Of a stretch of DNA of 64,000 nt, positions 1-11,000 are shown piece by piece. Made by a program: the position numbers and the translations under genes. How positions within the stretch are numbered: position 1 is the first letter of the stretch; the number at the start of each line of letters is the position of its first letter. Source of the stretch: Rallus limicola (Eukaryota; Chordata; Aves; Gruiformes; Rallidae); contig JAKCOZ010000005.1 in assembly GCA_022605955.1 (NCBI GenBank), positions 868,001-932,000 on the forward strand, given 5' to 3'. The notes under the pieces are model-generated. The model did no database searches and was not told the origin of the DNA. It worked only from the letters and a program-made list of their open reading frames with translations.

Positions 1-353
1 GAACTGTATTTGTCTCATGAAAAGCTATTTTTTGCCTTGTCTGGCACTGCATACTTACTGCAAGTCTGTTTAGAAAGTCAGAAATGGCAAACAAATGTTT
101 TTTTGAAATGGCAACTATTGCAATTGGGGAATGTCCTGGGTAAAATATTTGGTACTTAGTTTGGGGGCACAAAAGGTTGGATAGGAATTTTCCAGAATGT
201 TGCAAATTGGCCAAGCAGTTTCTTGAAAGGAGAAGGAAGATTGATGACTGCAGTTATTTACCCAGATTAGCCTGTCAGCTGCTGCATTAGCATCTGCCAC
301 CTGACTGCCTTTTGCTTCCTGGATTTTCAAAGTGCCATCGTTGTTCCTTCCAG

Positions 354-485
354 GTTAGCTGAGGCATGGCTACCAACAATGTTCATCGACCCAGTGTGCT
401 TTCCAGAAGGTCTGGTGGATTCCAGAGCAGAGTGGTAACACCTCCTCATCAAAAGATCGACCACAAGCCAGAGGAGTGTGTAACT
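354..485 (+). CDS. HYDIN: HYDIN N-terminal exon 1 (candidate)
   Basis: The candidate start is the ATG at 366 in good context (G at -3 and +4). It opens a 40-codon frame that ends exactly at a GT donor at 486. An acceptor-like TTCCTTCCAG lies just before 354, so the exon may include a short 5' UTR. The peptide is basic and serine-rich (begins MATNNVHRPSVLSRR). It joins in phase 0 to the exon at 1577, which carries the recognisable HYDIN N-terminal signature. The assignment rests mainly on that linkage. It lies on the strand opposite to every other HYDIN exon in the window. Confidence 0.5.
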
Positions 486-1576
486 GTAAGTACCTGCTGT
501 GGCCAGACAGGAGCTGTGGTAAAGCTGGAAAGCTTCCCCGTGTCCCTGCTCCGCCTGCCCCTCCTGTTTAGCCACACTGTGAAGACACCACCTCCCTGTC
601 TCTTCGCTGCCAGGCTTCTGTTGGAGGTGGCCATCAGGCTGCAGTGGGAGATGGTCTGTGGGCTGAAAGTCCAGAGTCTTGTCTGAATGTGCTGCTGGAA
701 GCCAGTTAATGGGATTTCCTGGGCAGTGCACTGGAGTAGCTGAAGCATTGGGGTGCTTCTACCCATCCTCTTGGTGAGGGCAGCAATATCTTCTGTCACG
801 GAGGCATACTTGCAGGTGCTGCTCCGACCATACCTGCCCTCCTGGCAGCTGGGCACGTGGTGGGGCTGCTCATATCGTGTCTCATATCCTGGGTGGAGCA
901 CAGATCCAGCCCTGCAAACAGGCATGGAGTTGGGGCAGTTTCTCCTTCCCATCCTCCATGAACGTGGGGCAGTTTCTCCTTCCCATCCATGAACGTGGGG
1001 CAGTTCCTCCTTCCCATCCATGAACATACCTTTTGCTGACCAGGGCTCCCTTTACTGGAAATAACCTCATCAAGGAGGTATCTCTGCATGCTTCTGTAGA
1101 TGGGGCTGTGAGGCCAGAACAGAGAGAAAAGATGGGCTAATTAAAAAAGATAACTAAAGCTTGGACGCAGCCAGCAACACCTCAGTCAGCCGGCAGTGCC
1201 ATCTCCACACGCCGGTTGGTTGTGAGCATTGTGTGAGGATGGAGTTAGGGGGTTTCTGGGGACTCCTCCCCACTCCTTTCAAAGGTCACTGCCTGAATCC
1301 TGCAAAGCTAAAGGGGAAACAAATGCCGGAAGAGCAGAAATCCTCACACGTGTCACATCAGATGGTGAAGGAGAAGCGCAGGGGACAGAGCCGCTTGGCC
1401 AGAGCGCGTGTGTTCCGCTCTACGTCATTCCTTGGCTGATGTTAAATATTTCAGCGGGGAGCTTTGGGGACTTCTAGGACTATCCTAGTGGCTGTGGTGA
1501 CAAATAGTGCTTGAAGAAGAAAAGCCTTTCTGAACAGAGGTGTTTCTGCAGCTCTTGTTGGTGTTTTGTGTTTCAG
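486..1576 (+). other. Putative intron between HYDIN exons 1 and 2
   Basis: This stretch runs from a GTAAGT donor at 486 to a TTTCAG acceptor at 1571-1576. It contains the minisatellite at about 928-1027. No other coding signal is convincing; the open frames on both strands here show no family resemblance. Confidence 0.45.
928..1027. repeat. Three-copy minisatellite, unit about 32-35 bp
   Basis: Three near-identical units, each built around GGGGCAGTTTCTCCTTCCC followed by ATCCATGAACGT, lie head to tail. The last unit has one substitution (TTCCTCC). This explains the repeated peptide blocks seen when the minus strand is translated. Confidence 0.85.
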
Positions 1577-1702
1577 TGGAGTCCCTCTGCCTTCTGGAAG
1601 AAGATGTCTCTGACCATGGCGCAGAGACTGGCGAGCACCCGGGAGATGAGGCGGCCCCAATTTCTCCCGCCTCTAGACCTGAGTGGAAGCTCCTGTCATC
1701 AG
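1577..1702 (+). CDS. HYDIN: HYDIN N-terminal exon 2 (candidate)
   Basis: A 126-nt exon (42 codons, phase 0 to phase 0) is bounded by a TTTCAG acceptor and a GT donor at 1703. Its peptide contains SPSAFWKKMSLTMAQRLAST and then REMRRPQFLPPLDLS. This resembles the conserved start of HYDIN proteins as I remember it: TPSAF, EMSLT, QRLA, MRRP, then LLDMS. The order exon 1 then exon 2 on the plus strand is correct for a gene starting here. No exon 3 follows before the rearrangement breakpoint at about 2030. Confidence 0.65.
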
Positions 1703-2180
1703 GTAGACCTTTTCCTGCCCTTTTCCTTGCTGTTTGATGTGCCGTATGAAGAAGGTGTGTGCTGGTGGCAGACTTGCCTCCATCTTCTCTAAATCCCTCA
1801 GTGACAAGGTCCTGCTGTCCTTTCAAACTGCTGCTGCTGGTGGAGTTCCTTCTGCTGGGGTGAAAGGGAGAACTTATTTTCCACCCCTGGGAAGATGCTG
1901 AAGTCCGTATCAGTGCTAAGCCAGTGTCAGTAACCCCCGACCAAGTTCTGCTGGAGTTTGGTTGCTAATCACCAAAGGGATGGTACTGGGGGAAGGCTGG
2001 AGTGGGACACAAGGGCACAAGATTACCATTTTCCATCCGAAAAGCATCTTTGAGAGTGTCAGAGGGGTCACTGTCCTGCGACAGAGGGACACTGAGCACA
2101 AGGGAAGGGTTTCCTTTGGTGTTTGCTGGGACCTCTCCTCAGTGGGATGAGACCAGAGCATTCCCTGAGCGGGCCCTCAC

Positions 2181-2345
2181 CTGCACAGGGACGATGCCGT
2201 CGTTACGAAGGACCAGAGGGACCAGAGGGAGCCAGCCACTCAAACCGCATCGCCTCCACCTTGCTGCGGTTGGTGATGGTGAAGGTCACGGAGTAGGGGG
2301 TCCCAATGTGACACTCCCCAAACTGGATGTGCTCCACTCTGACAG
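2181..2345 (-). pseudogene. HYDIN: Chimeric exon: front of one HYDIN exon fused to tail of another
   Basis: On the minus strand the 5' part (2345 down to about 2230) equals the exon at 55612-55754, with peptide [15 protein letters not shown] and on to FEWLA. The 3' part (about 2222-2181) equals the tail and GT donor of the exon at 58178-58370. The fusion point has a small tandem duplication (ACCAGAGGG twice). In the frame entering from exon 2906-3166 the fusion reads a TAA at 2203-2205. Confidence 0.8.
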
Positions 2346-2905
2346 CTGTTAAGAATGAGAGGTAGTAAGGTGGTCAGCACGTGGTAAGGTCCATCCACCC
2401 CACTTACACACACAGACGCACGTGTCCAGCCCCTCTCCTCGCCCCAAGCCTTCCTCCCTCTGGGAGATGCTGTTCCCCACCCTACCACTCCCAGAGATAC
2501 ACCCCACCGTGTCCCTTGGCCTGTGGTGACATGCAGAGGGACGTACACAGCGGGCACGCTCACAGAACCCTGCGTTCGGTGGGCGACAGCACAGACCTCG
2601 TTATATAGAGGCCACAAATTACCACATGTGGTCCTCCTCACCTCCACAGCACCACACAGGCCGGCAGACCGCCTTTTTGGGATACTCAGTGGAACATTGG
2701 TATCTCTGACCCTTCCTTGCCAGCCCATAAGCTCCTCCCCAGACAGAGGATGCCCCCTTGCCTTCCCAATTGTGGCTGCTCTGCAGGCTACAAAAGGCAG
2801 CAGGATCTGTGCGCAAAGCCCACAGCGCCCCTGCCCCGGCACAGGGTGAGCAGTACCACGCTTCCCTGTTCCTTGCTCTGGGCTTGGCAGCCTCTCCTCC
2901 CTTAC

Positions 2906-3166
2906 CCTCAATCACATCTTCCTCCAGACCACCCTTAGTGTCCTCCTCCGTGCTGTCTGCTGCTAGTCCGTGGATGTTATCTAGAGTGAAGTCATCCTCG
3001 TAGCCTTCACCCACCAGCTGAATGTCACTCTCTTCATAGGGGTTGTCCACCACAGACATGTGGATCTTTGCTTCCACACGTTGGGCCCGGTTGGGTTTGA
3101 AGAGCACGTCAAACTCAGCTAATTCCTTGTGATGCAGGACCAGGGAAGCGGTGTGGGGCTTCCTCT
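2906..3166 (-). pseudogene. HYDIN: Duplicated HYDIN exon (GEGYEDD region)
   Basis: This 261-nt exon is a copy of 56312-56572 with intact splice sites and open frame (contains [16 protein letters not shown]). A few substitutions change residues, for example Arg for His before VEAKIHM and Ser for Thr in YEESDIQ. It is coding-competent in isolation but sits in the broken mosaic copy. Confidence 0.8.
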
Positions 3167-3720
3167 CTACACAGCGATGGAAGCCAGAGATAAGTCAAAC
3201 AGCTCCACAGAGAAAACCTTTCCATGGGGTCCCAGATGCTTAGCAGGGCGAATCCAGCCGCCTCTAAGCACCGGTTCTCCCACCAGTGGTTCCAGACCCT
3301 CTTCCTACCACCATGTACACCACTCCTTAAGTATCTTAACCTTAGGTGAACACCCATCTCTCTCTCAACCTGCACCCAGCCAGCCCCTGCCATAGTTAGG
3401 CTGAGTTAAGGAGCGGGTTTGGCTTCTGCTGGCTGGCTGCAGGTTCAAGGGCTGTCTCTGGTCAGGGTGGGAACTCCCCACTCATAGCAAAGACCTTCAG
3501 ACAGTCCACTCATGTGCTGACAGCGCCCCACAACTCAACCCACCATGTCCAGAAGAAGGGAAGAACTTCCTACAATTTGCTAGGAGGAAACCTTGCAAAG
3601 ACTCAATGTGTAAAACTGGGTGTACAGAGAGCCCTGGGAACCAAACTATCAACATCTGCCTGCTGCGGGGCCATGCCAAGAGCCAGACAGACATTTTCCC
3701 CGTGCAGACGACCACACTTC

Positions 3721-3907
3721 ACCACGTTGCGGATCTTGAAGGGAGCTGTGGCCCGGTGCCCGACCAGGACTTTGGTGAAGATAAATTTGTTCTCATCTCT
3801 GATGAACACACCCTTGTCTTCCACTGTCTGGAGGACGTGGCAGAGGTTGATGCTGCTGCAGATCCGGTGCTCCTCAAAGACGGACTCTATGTCATCAACC
3901 ACAGATG
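3721..3907 (-). pseudogene. HYDIN: Truncated HYDIN exon, 3' end and donor lost
   Basis: This copies the first part of exon 59859-60094 (peptide [18 protein letters not shown] onward). Homology stops inside the exon after FKIRN. At about 3720 the sequence changes to intron-side sequence matching position 57136, so the exon lost its last ~50 bases and its GT donor. The join shows at most one base of shared sequence. Confidence 0.85.
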
Positions 3908-4224
3908 CTACGAGATCAAAGGGAGGGTGAGGACGGAGAAGCCTTCCCGCTGCAGTTATCTGGACCCTGCTGGCCGCTCAGAAGCTGCCTGGGTCACCGC
4001 AAAACCCAGCTGGGTTGGGTGTGAGGATGGACCTTGGTCACCCCCAGTCTTAAAGGACATGACTTTCCCTTCATCCTTCCACGCATCCCTCCCAGCCTCT
4101 CCCCAATGGCTAACTGGAGAACCGGAACCTCTGAGGGCTTTAAGGTGGGACTTTAGGATCAGGGTGTGTGTCCCAGGAGTAAGTCTGGGTGTTGACGGCC
4201 AGGGAAGCTGTGGGTGGGGCGTAC

Positions 4225-4429
4225 CTGGGAGGCAGGACTCGGCAAACAGGGTGTAGGGGATGCCGGAGGGATGGTCCTTGGGGTCTCTGTTATTGATATT
4301 GATGGACAGGCTCTCCTTGCACGTCCCCAGCAGCTTGGCGTAGCAATCCACTGTGATCACCTGCTGGCCCCCAGGAGGGACGGAGCCAAAGCCAGGGTAC
4401 ACCGTGAACATGCCCACAGTGAGGTGAGT
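4225..4429 (-). pseudogene. HYDIN: Duplicated HYDIN exon ([12 protein letters not shown] region)
   Basis: This is a near-perfect copy of exon 60415-60619, with both splice sites and the open frame kept (contains [18 protein letters not shown]). Its entry phase (0) does not match the exit phase of the next upstream exon at 4905-5084, so splicing across would shift the frame. Confidence 0.8.
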
Positions 4430-4904
4430 CTGCAGAGAGAGTCCAGGCAGAGGCTGATGTCCAACAGCTGTACCTCGAGATCCCCCAGCAAGGACCATGC
4501 TGCTGCTGCTCGGCCTCCCGCAGGCTCTGACCCCCAATCCCAGGGCAGGAACAACACCACAGCCCGCAGGGAGCCCCAGGCCAACATGAACATGCCGGGA
4601 AGAGGGGGAGGCTTGTCTCAAGCGGCACAAAGAAAGGAGCTCGGGTGTAAAGGGCGAAGGTGGGAGCTGGGATCCTTCAGCCGCAAAAGGAGCAGCGAGC
4701 AAGGTCATCTCTAATTACAGAGGGAGAATTCAAACAGGGATGTTGGGCCTCTGGGGTTTTCCCAGATGTATTCTGGCTTGTGGCTACCAAACACCGGACC
4801 AGCTCCTCTCTCGCAACCCCACAGCTCCAGCTCTGAGCCAGAACAGCCTCAGCGGGACCAAGCAGGGGGAGGCAGCGTGGGAGGTTCCCAGGGGCCAGCC
4901 TTAC

Positions 4905-5084
4905 CGTGGGTCCTGGCTGATAGGATACAGGCAGGTGCCCCGGCAGTGCAGCTGCAACAGGCGGTTGGTCCCCAGCACCTCAAAATGCAGCGTCTGGTCA
5001 AACTGGCCCAGCTCCGTGGAGGTGAAGAGGATCTTCAGTTTCACCTCGCCATGGGCAGGCACTATCCACCGCCAGCTGCTCAGC
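4905..5084 (-). CDS. HYDIN: HYDIN exon, ASH segment WRWIVPAHGEV
   Basis: A 180-nt exon encoding LSSWRWIVPAHGEVKL through HCRGTCLYPISQDP, a beta-rich ASH-domain segment highly typical of HYDIN. The acceptor CCAG precedes GCTGAGC, and the donor GTAAGG follows at 4904. It is entered with two bases from 5254-5444, which is consistent, and leaves two bases. The next native HYDIN exon is not in the window. Confidence 0.88.
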
Positions 5085-8000
5085 CTGGCAATTAGAGAGG
5101 CAATCAGACCTTGCTAAGGACAAGGAGGGGGGTGGTCGTGGACCTGCCATCCCGTGGAGGAACCAGCAGAGTCCCTGTGGAGCTGGGGATGATGCACCTT
5201 CTTTGGCAAGATGGCAGCGAAGCAGAGGGATCACCTCGTCCCTCACATCTCACCTGGCTGGTCTGTCTGGGATCGGGACCGTGTCCACGCTGCTCTGGCC
5301 CACCTCAGGGGTATGTGCAGGCGTTGTCCTGGCCAATCCCTGGAGATGTTTCCTGATGCGGCCAGGGCTCCGCTTCTCCCGGCTGCCTGAGGCCTTCTCC
5401 TTACGTGACTGGGCTCTGGTGGGGGTGAGCTGCTCCTCTGAGGTCTTCCCACCATGGGGAGAGAGAAAACAGGGTGAGAGAGAGAGAGAGAGATCTGAGT
5501 CCTGCCCCGAGACATCCCCACCCTGGAGATAAGCCACAGCCTTGTTAACAACCAGGAGAGGCACAAGCAACCAGCATCTACCAGTTTCACATGTGCTGGG
5601 AACTTGGCTCTCCTTTCCTGGGCTTTGTTCTGCTCTCCTCGCCCAGGACCCTCTCCTCAAGGGAAGTTGAGGGCTTTAGGTGGTTTCTTTCCCCCCTTGC
5701 ATAGTTCTCCCCACCCTGTTTCTCCAGCAGAGACGTGTCTCTCAGACACACAGAAGGGACAGACGCAGTGCCCCGACCTGTCTTCACCACCCTTCCACAG
5801 CGACCCTTCTCCATCCTGCCTGTCCCACCACGTGCCACCCAGCTCGGTCCCCTCCCCAGCACCTTCACTGTGGGCAAGGCAAGGACATCCACGGGAGTTT
5901 CTGTCTTTCCTTCTTCCACAGTGGCATCTTCTGGCACAACAAAGATGAAGTGCTTGAGGTTGTCTTCTGCTGCAGGGACCGGTCGCTTTGCCGGGTAGTG
6001 GATCACAGAGTAAAATACGGTGGGAGGAATGGGAGGCCCTGAGGGACCCAGCCCCAGCTCATCCAGGATCTAAAGTGTAAGAGAAAACCCTGTTGGTAGT
6101 CCTGTCACCTTCATCCTCATGCTCCTTCCCTACAGCGCTGCCAGCAGTGGAGGGGGGGAGTTATGCCCAGCGAGGTGGGCAGGCTCCAGAGCAGTGCTGG
6201 GACCCACAACTGGGACCTAGAGAGAAACCTCTCCTCCAAGTGACTCAGATGAAGGGAACAATGGCCGTGAACTGCCCTACCCTGCGAGTGATTCTAGTGA
6301 TTCCCAAGGTGGGAACCTCTCTGAACAGGACCTTCCCCAGCCACTGTGAAGCATCATCAGTGCCCTGGACAAGGTTCTGTGCTGTTGTCACCTGGTGGGA
6401 CACAACGCACCATGGCCTGGATCATGGCAGGCTCAGCATCGGAGCCTCGTAGGGCTTTACCTGCTCTGCTGCTGGCAGCTTGCCGCTCTCCAGGATCTTC
6501 TGAGTCACATCTTCTGGGCTCAGCACCTGGATCTCCAAGCAGGGCACCCCAACATCCTGGCTTCTGGCAGATCCTTCTGCGCTTTCCTCTTCTGGCTGAG
6601 ATAACCTGGCACTCTCAAGAGCCTTCAGCGTTTCCAGCTGCTCCTTCTCTCTCTCCTTCTGGATCTTGCAGCTGGATAAATAGTGGCGCTGGTCTCTGGA
6701 GTGCTCTGCCTCCTCTTGGCTCGGAGGGGACTGCAGGGCACCCTGAACCCTGTCCCAGAATGCCAAAGTACGTGCGACATCTTTCCGCAGCGCCTCATAG
6801 ATCTCAAACCTCAGGGCCAAGTTCTTCTCGCTGTCGCTCAGGGTCTCACTTTTGGACTGCCCCTGTTCCGTCTCTGAGGGCTGCACAACCACTGCTTGGC
6901 CCTCATCCCTCAAGGAGTTCTCGCTCTGCTTTTTCTTCTCTCCCTGCTCACTTGCAACAGAGTCTGGCTGCTCCTTTGCTGATCCCTTCATGAGGGACCC
7001 CTCCTTGCCATCTGACACGTTGCTGGTTGGCTTGTTCATGCTCTGGGCAGGAGGAGCAGAAACAAAGCAGTGAGCGTTTCAAAGCGCTGACTCAAAGGCT
7101 GCAGGAATGTGATCGCCTTTAAAACAGCCCCTGCGGCCTCATCCGAGCCCCATGCTGGGTGCTCCACAAATCCCAATTCCCAATGGCACTGGTACCCACT
7201 TTAGCTCAACTGAAACCAAACTCTCCACTGTTTGAGGAGCCCAGCAAACAAGCCAAGAACGGCAACAGCTTCCCAACCCAAACGGGGAACTTCAGACACC
7301 TCCGCACTCCTGTGCTGCCCTCCAGGCTCGTTTCCGGGTGCTGGGAATCCCCAGGGCTGGCTGACTCTTTGGGAAGCCCAGTTGCTAATCAACACCTAAG
7401 GCCCGGCAGTGCCTCCTGCCAGACGCCGCATCCCCTACGGATCACAGCTCAGGGCTGTAAGTCACGTGCAGAGGGGGAGAAACGCTGGATTACCACTTCC
7501 CAGTGCTGCCCAGTGACCGTAGGGAGTTACGTGAAGCCGTGATCCCAGCAGAGCAGCTCTACCCAACAAGCCCATGGGAACCCCCCCGGTGAAGCAGCAG
7601 CCTGCTCAAACACCGGCTGCCGTCTCCCAGCGCGGCCCCGCGTGTTCCCGCAGCCAGGTTCTCGCCCCCACGTGCAGCTCCCGGCTTCTCAGGGAACGGT
7701 GCAGCTCCGTGGGAAGGTCCTCGGGGTTTTATCATCTCCCTGTATACACACAACCACCCACCTGCCTGACTCCAGGCTGGCCTTTCTTCCCCGAAACTCT
7801 GTCTCCTTCAAGCTCTCTCCTCCCACGCGTTTTCTTCTTCAGCTCTTCCCTCCTCAAGCGTTCCAGCTCCTGCCGCTGCTTCTCCTCCAGCTCTCGAGCC
7901 AGCTGCTCCATTTTCCTTCAGCAAACAGAGGACATCCCCAGGAGTCACCACCAGCAATCCGGGCTCGCTGCAATCCCACCCAGTCCTGCTCTTTGCTCAC

Positions 8001-11000
8001 TGACCCTGCGGCCAAGCAGAACCTTTAGATCATCTTCATGGATTTCTCTCAACCTGGGGAGGCTGGGAGCATCCAAAGTGAGGAGAGGTGGGAGGGGACC
8101 TTCAGGGCCAGTGCGAACCAGCTCACAAATCACCAACACCCACATATCCCGGCACCAGTTCTTGGCTCTCCCAGCCCCCCTCCCCGGGCACAACCTGCTC
8201 CTTCATTAAATCCCCCCATCAACCAGGAAGGAAAGGCTGTGGTAAACCCCCTCTGCAAAACTGGCTCTGAACAACCAGATTCCCTGCCGGAACACACGAC
8301 AACCATGGCAAACTCGTACTGTTCATCCTGGGAATCACAATTTGAAGCAGCCCTGGTGACCTCCCATGGAAAGAAACCCTCAGCCGGGCTGAGCCACACG
8401 CCTGCTTTCAGCAGGTCCCTCTCCCAGCTGCACACTCATCCCACGCATTCCCCCGCCGGGCTGGATCAGAGCCGCTCCCTGGCTCACCCGCTGATGGGGT
8501 GCCTAGGAGACACCCAGTTTTACAGTCAGCGTCACTCCGGGACATCAGTGTAGCAAGGACTGGGGCAACCGGCAAGCTGGGCCTTTGCTGTGCAAACCCT
8601 CTGAGCTCAACCAAGCTCTCTGCAGCAGGGAGTGACACTGGGAGTGACCCGTGGAGGGCATACACACCTCTTCTTCTCACGCTTGACTTGTCGTGTATAG
8701 TTCTCAAACTGAGCTTTCTCCTCCTCAGTGAGGGCCTCATACTCTTCCTCATCCATCTCCCTGTGCCATTCTTTCTCCTTCTTGGCAGCGTCTTCCAAGT
8801 CCCGCTCTTCAGCACAGACCAGAGGAGAAACCATTAGCGACTGCAAGCAGAGCTTCTGGTCGGGGTGCGCTGCAAGGACTCACAGCTCCGCCCCGCCCCA
8901 GCCCACCAGGACATGCTGGGAAGCCCTGCTCCAAAATTCAGATAATCCCCCCAAATTCTCAGCAGTCAGCAAGCTCCCGTGCCGTGCCTGGCTCATGTGT
9001 GCCAGCATCGCGGATACCGAACCACAGCAGCTGCACTTGTGCCCAAGCTTTCAGACCGATGCCGGCCTTACGGCCCCGATTCTCATGGGAAGGACCCAGG
9101 AGCTGAGTCCTGGCTTTGCTGAGGCAGGAGGACTAACAAAAACATTTGGGGTGAGCGCTGCTGGTGACCCTGATACGTACGATTAAGGCTGAGGGCTTGA
9201 GGAAGAGGATGGGAGAGGTACGGAGATGCAAAGCCTCACCTTCCTGCTCTTTTGGGGCTGCCTTCCTGGCTTTCCAAGCATCGCTGTTCTGGTACAGCTC
9301 CACAAAATAGATGAGAGGCCGATTTTGGATGGCCTTCAGGGGGCAGAGGAGGGCAGACACTGTGTTGCACGCAGAGTGGGTCTCCAGCCCATCAAACACC
9401 ACTCCCTGGAAGCAGTCGCTCAACTGGGAATGAAGGCAAAAAGGCCAAGTGAGCCGTGGCACACGTTGGGCGCCCACGCACAAAGGGACACCAGCCATCA
9501 CTGCCCCCAGCACGCTGGCTCCGGTCTTCCCCCACGCTCTGCCAACTTATGGCATCTATGAAGATCCCTGTGCACAGCCCTGGCCCCCTCCAAGAGCAGG
9601 TGCAGGTCTCCTCCTCTCCGAATCGTACCTCGCTGCCCATCCCCACGGAGCAGGAACGGATCAGTTGCCACCTACCTGCAGCCTCTCAGAGAGGATGGCC
9701 ACCAGCACGTCCTCGGGCAGCACGCAGCTCAGAAAGCCCACCTCTCCCACTGTGCTGGTGCTCAGCCACCGCTGCGCGGGAACGCAGGGAATGGGAGACA
9801 TGAGCAGAGAACTGGAGAGGCCCTGCAATGTCAAACAGAACAAGAAAAATAGAGCTCTTGGGAAACACCCAAACCACTCCTTGGACCTGGAGCTTCTCAC
9901 CAGAAGACTGGAATCACAGGCTGATCTGGGTTGGAAAGGACCCCAAGGATCAGAGAGCTCCAACCACCTGCCACAGGCAGGGCCAACAACCTCCAGGGCT
10001 GGAGCTACACAAGGTTGCCCAGAGCCCCATCCAACCTGGCCTTCAACACCCCCAGGGATGGGGCATCCACCCCATCTCTGAGCAGCCCGTCCCAGCCCCT
10101 CAGCACTCCCTCTGGAAAGAACTTCCCCCAGTATCTGATCTAACCCTTCCCTCCTTCAGTTTCACTCCATCCTCCTTGTCCTGCCAGTGGCTGCCCTTTG
10201 GAAAAGTTGATTCCTCTCCTATTTCTCTGCTCCCTTCAGGTACGGGAAGGCTGCAATGAGGTGTCCCCCACAGCCTTCTCTTCTCCAGGTTGAACAAGCC
10301 CAGCTCCCTCAGACTCTCTCCGTAGGGGAGGGGCTCCAGCCTCCCTGTGGCCTCCACTGAACCCTCTCCAACAGTCCCACATCTTCCTTGTACTGGGGGA
10401 GGAAGATTGCTGGCCAGCAGCTCCAAGGGACAACTGCCTAGGAAGGGCCCATTCCTTGGCCAGCAGCACCCCCCCAAGCCTGCAAGCCCCCCTGCACAGC
10501 ACCCCAGAGCCACATCAGCCAGCGCTGCACTCCGGGGGCATCGCTCCCACCCCGGGCCGTGCCCATTGGCTCTCTGCACCCCCACACCAGGCTCTGGATC
10601 ACACAGAGCCTCCGCTCTTCACTCCTCAGAGGGAACAGAAAGGGCCGAGGCATTAACCAGCTCCGACTGTGCTTTACCTGGGCGCCTGAGGGATCCCTTC
10701 CAGGCGGTTTCTGGCTGCGGGCTGTGCGGCTGTCCGTCCTCCTCTTGCCTGACCTGCTCTTCTGCCGGCTCCGGGTGCTGATGGAGCGCAGGCTGTCTCT
10801 GTCCCTGGAGCTGGGCTGGCTCCTGTTCAGGCTGTGCTTGGGATCAGTGCTGAACTGCTGCCTGAGGGACACGTCCACGTGTGGCCCTGCCGAGGGGACA
10901 GACAGCTTCCTTATGAATCAAGCCAAGGATTTCACCTCCAGGACCACCATTTCCATAACTTGCACCCATCCTGCCGTCCCACGCCCTGGCTGCAGCCACC

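Larger units (their letters stand above)
2030..4862 (-). pseudogene. HYDIN: Mosaic partial duplicate of HYDIN exons
   Basis: This segment is a three-part copy of sequence found at 55.6-61.05 kb, all in the same orientation. Positions 2030-2220 match about 58033-58220. Positions about 2230-3720 match 55640-57136. Positions about 3721-4862 match 59911-61054. The interval 57137-59910 is absent between the second and third parts, and the first part is out of order. Identity looks like 98-99% by eye, with small indels: 8 bp missing near 3306 and 3 bp missing near 3912. Two exons are cut internally and one fused exon gains a stop. The last exon of the upstream block (4905-5084) leaves two bases, whereas the first copied exon (4225-4429) needs phase 0. 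The segment therefore cannot be read in frame from the middle block. Confidence 0.85.

Noticed and set aside
1864..1965. Plus-strand peptide containing VTPDQVLLEFG, reminiscent of an ASH domain start
   Set aside because: It is short, has a stop at both ends and no GT donor after it. The resemblance is too weak to call an exon 3.
2240..2911. 223-codon minus-strand open frame, repeated at 55649-56317
   Set aside because: It overlaps a real exon edge in a different frame and shows no family. It is present twice only because the interval is duplicated.
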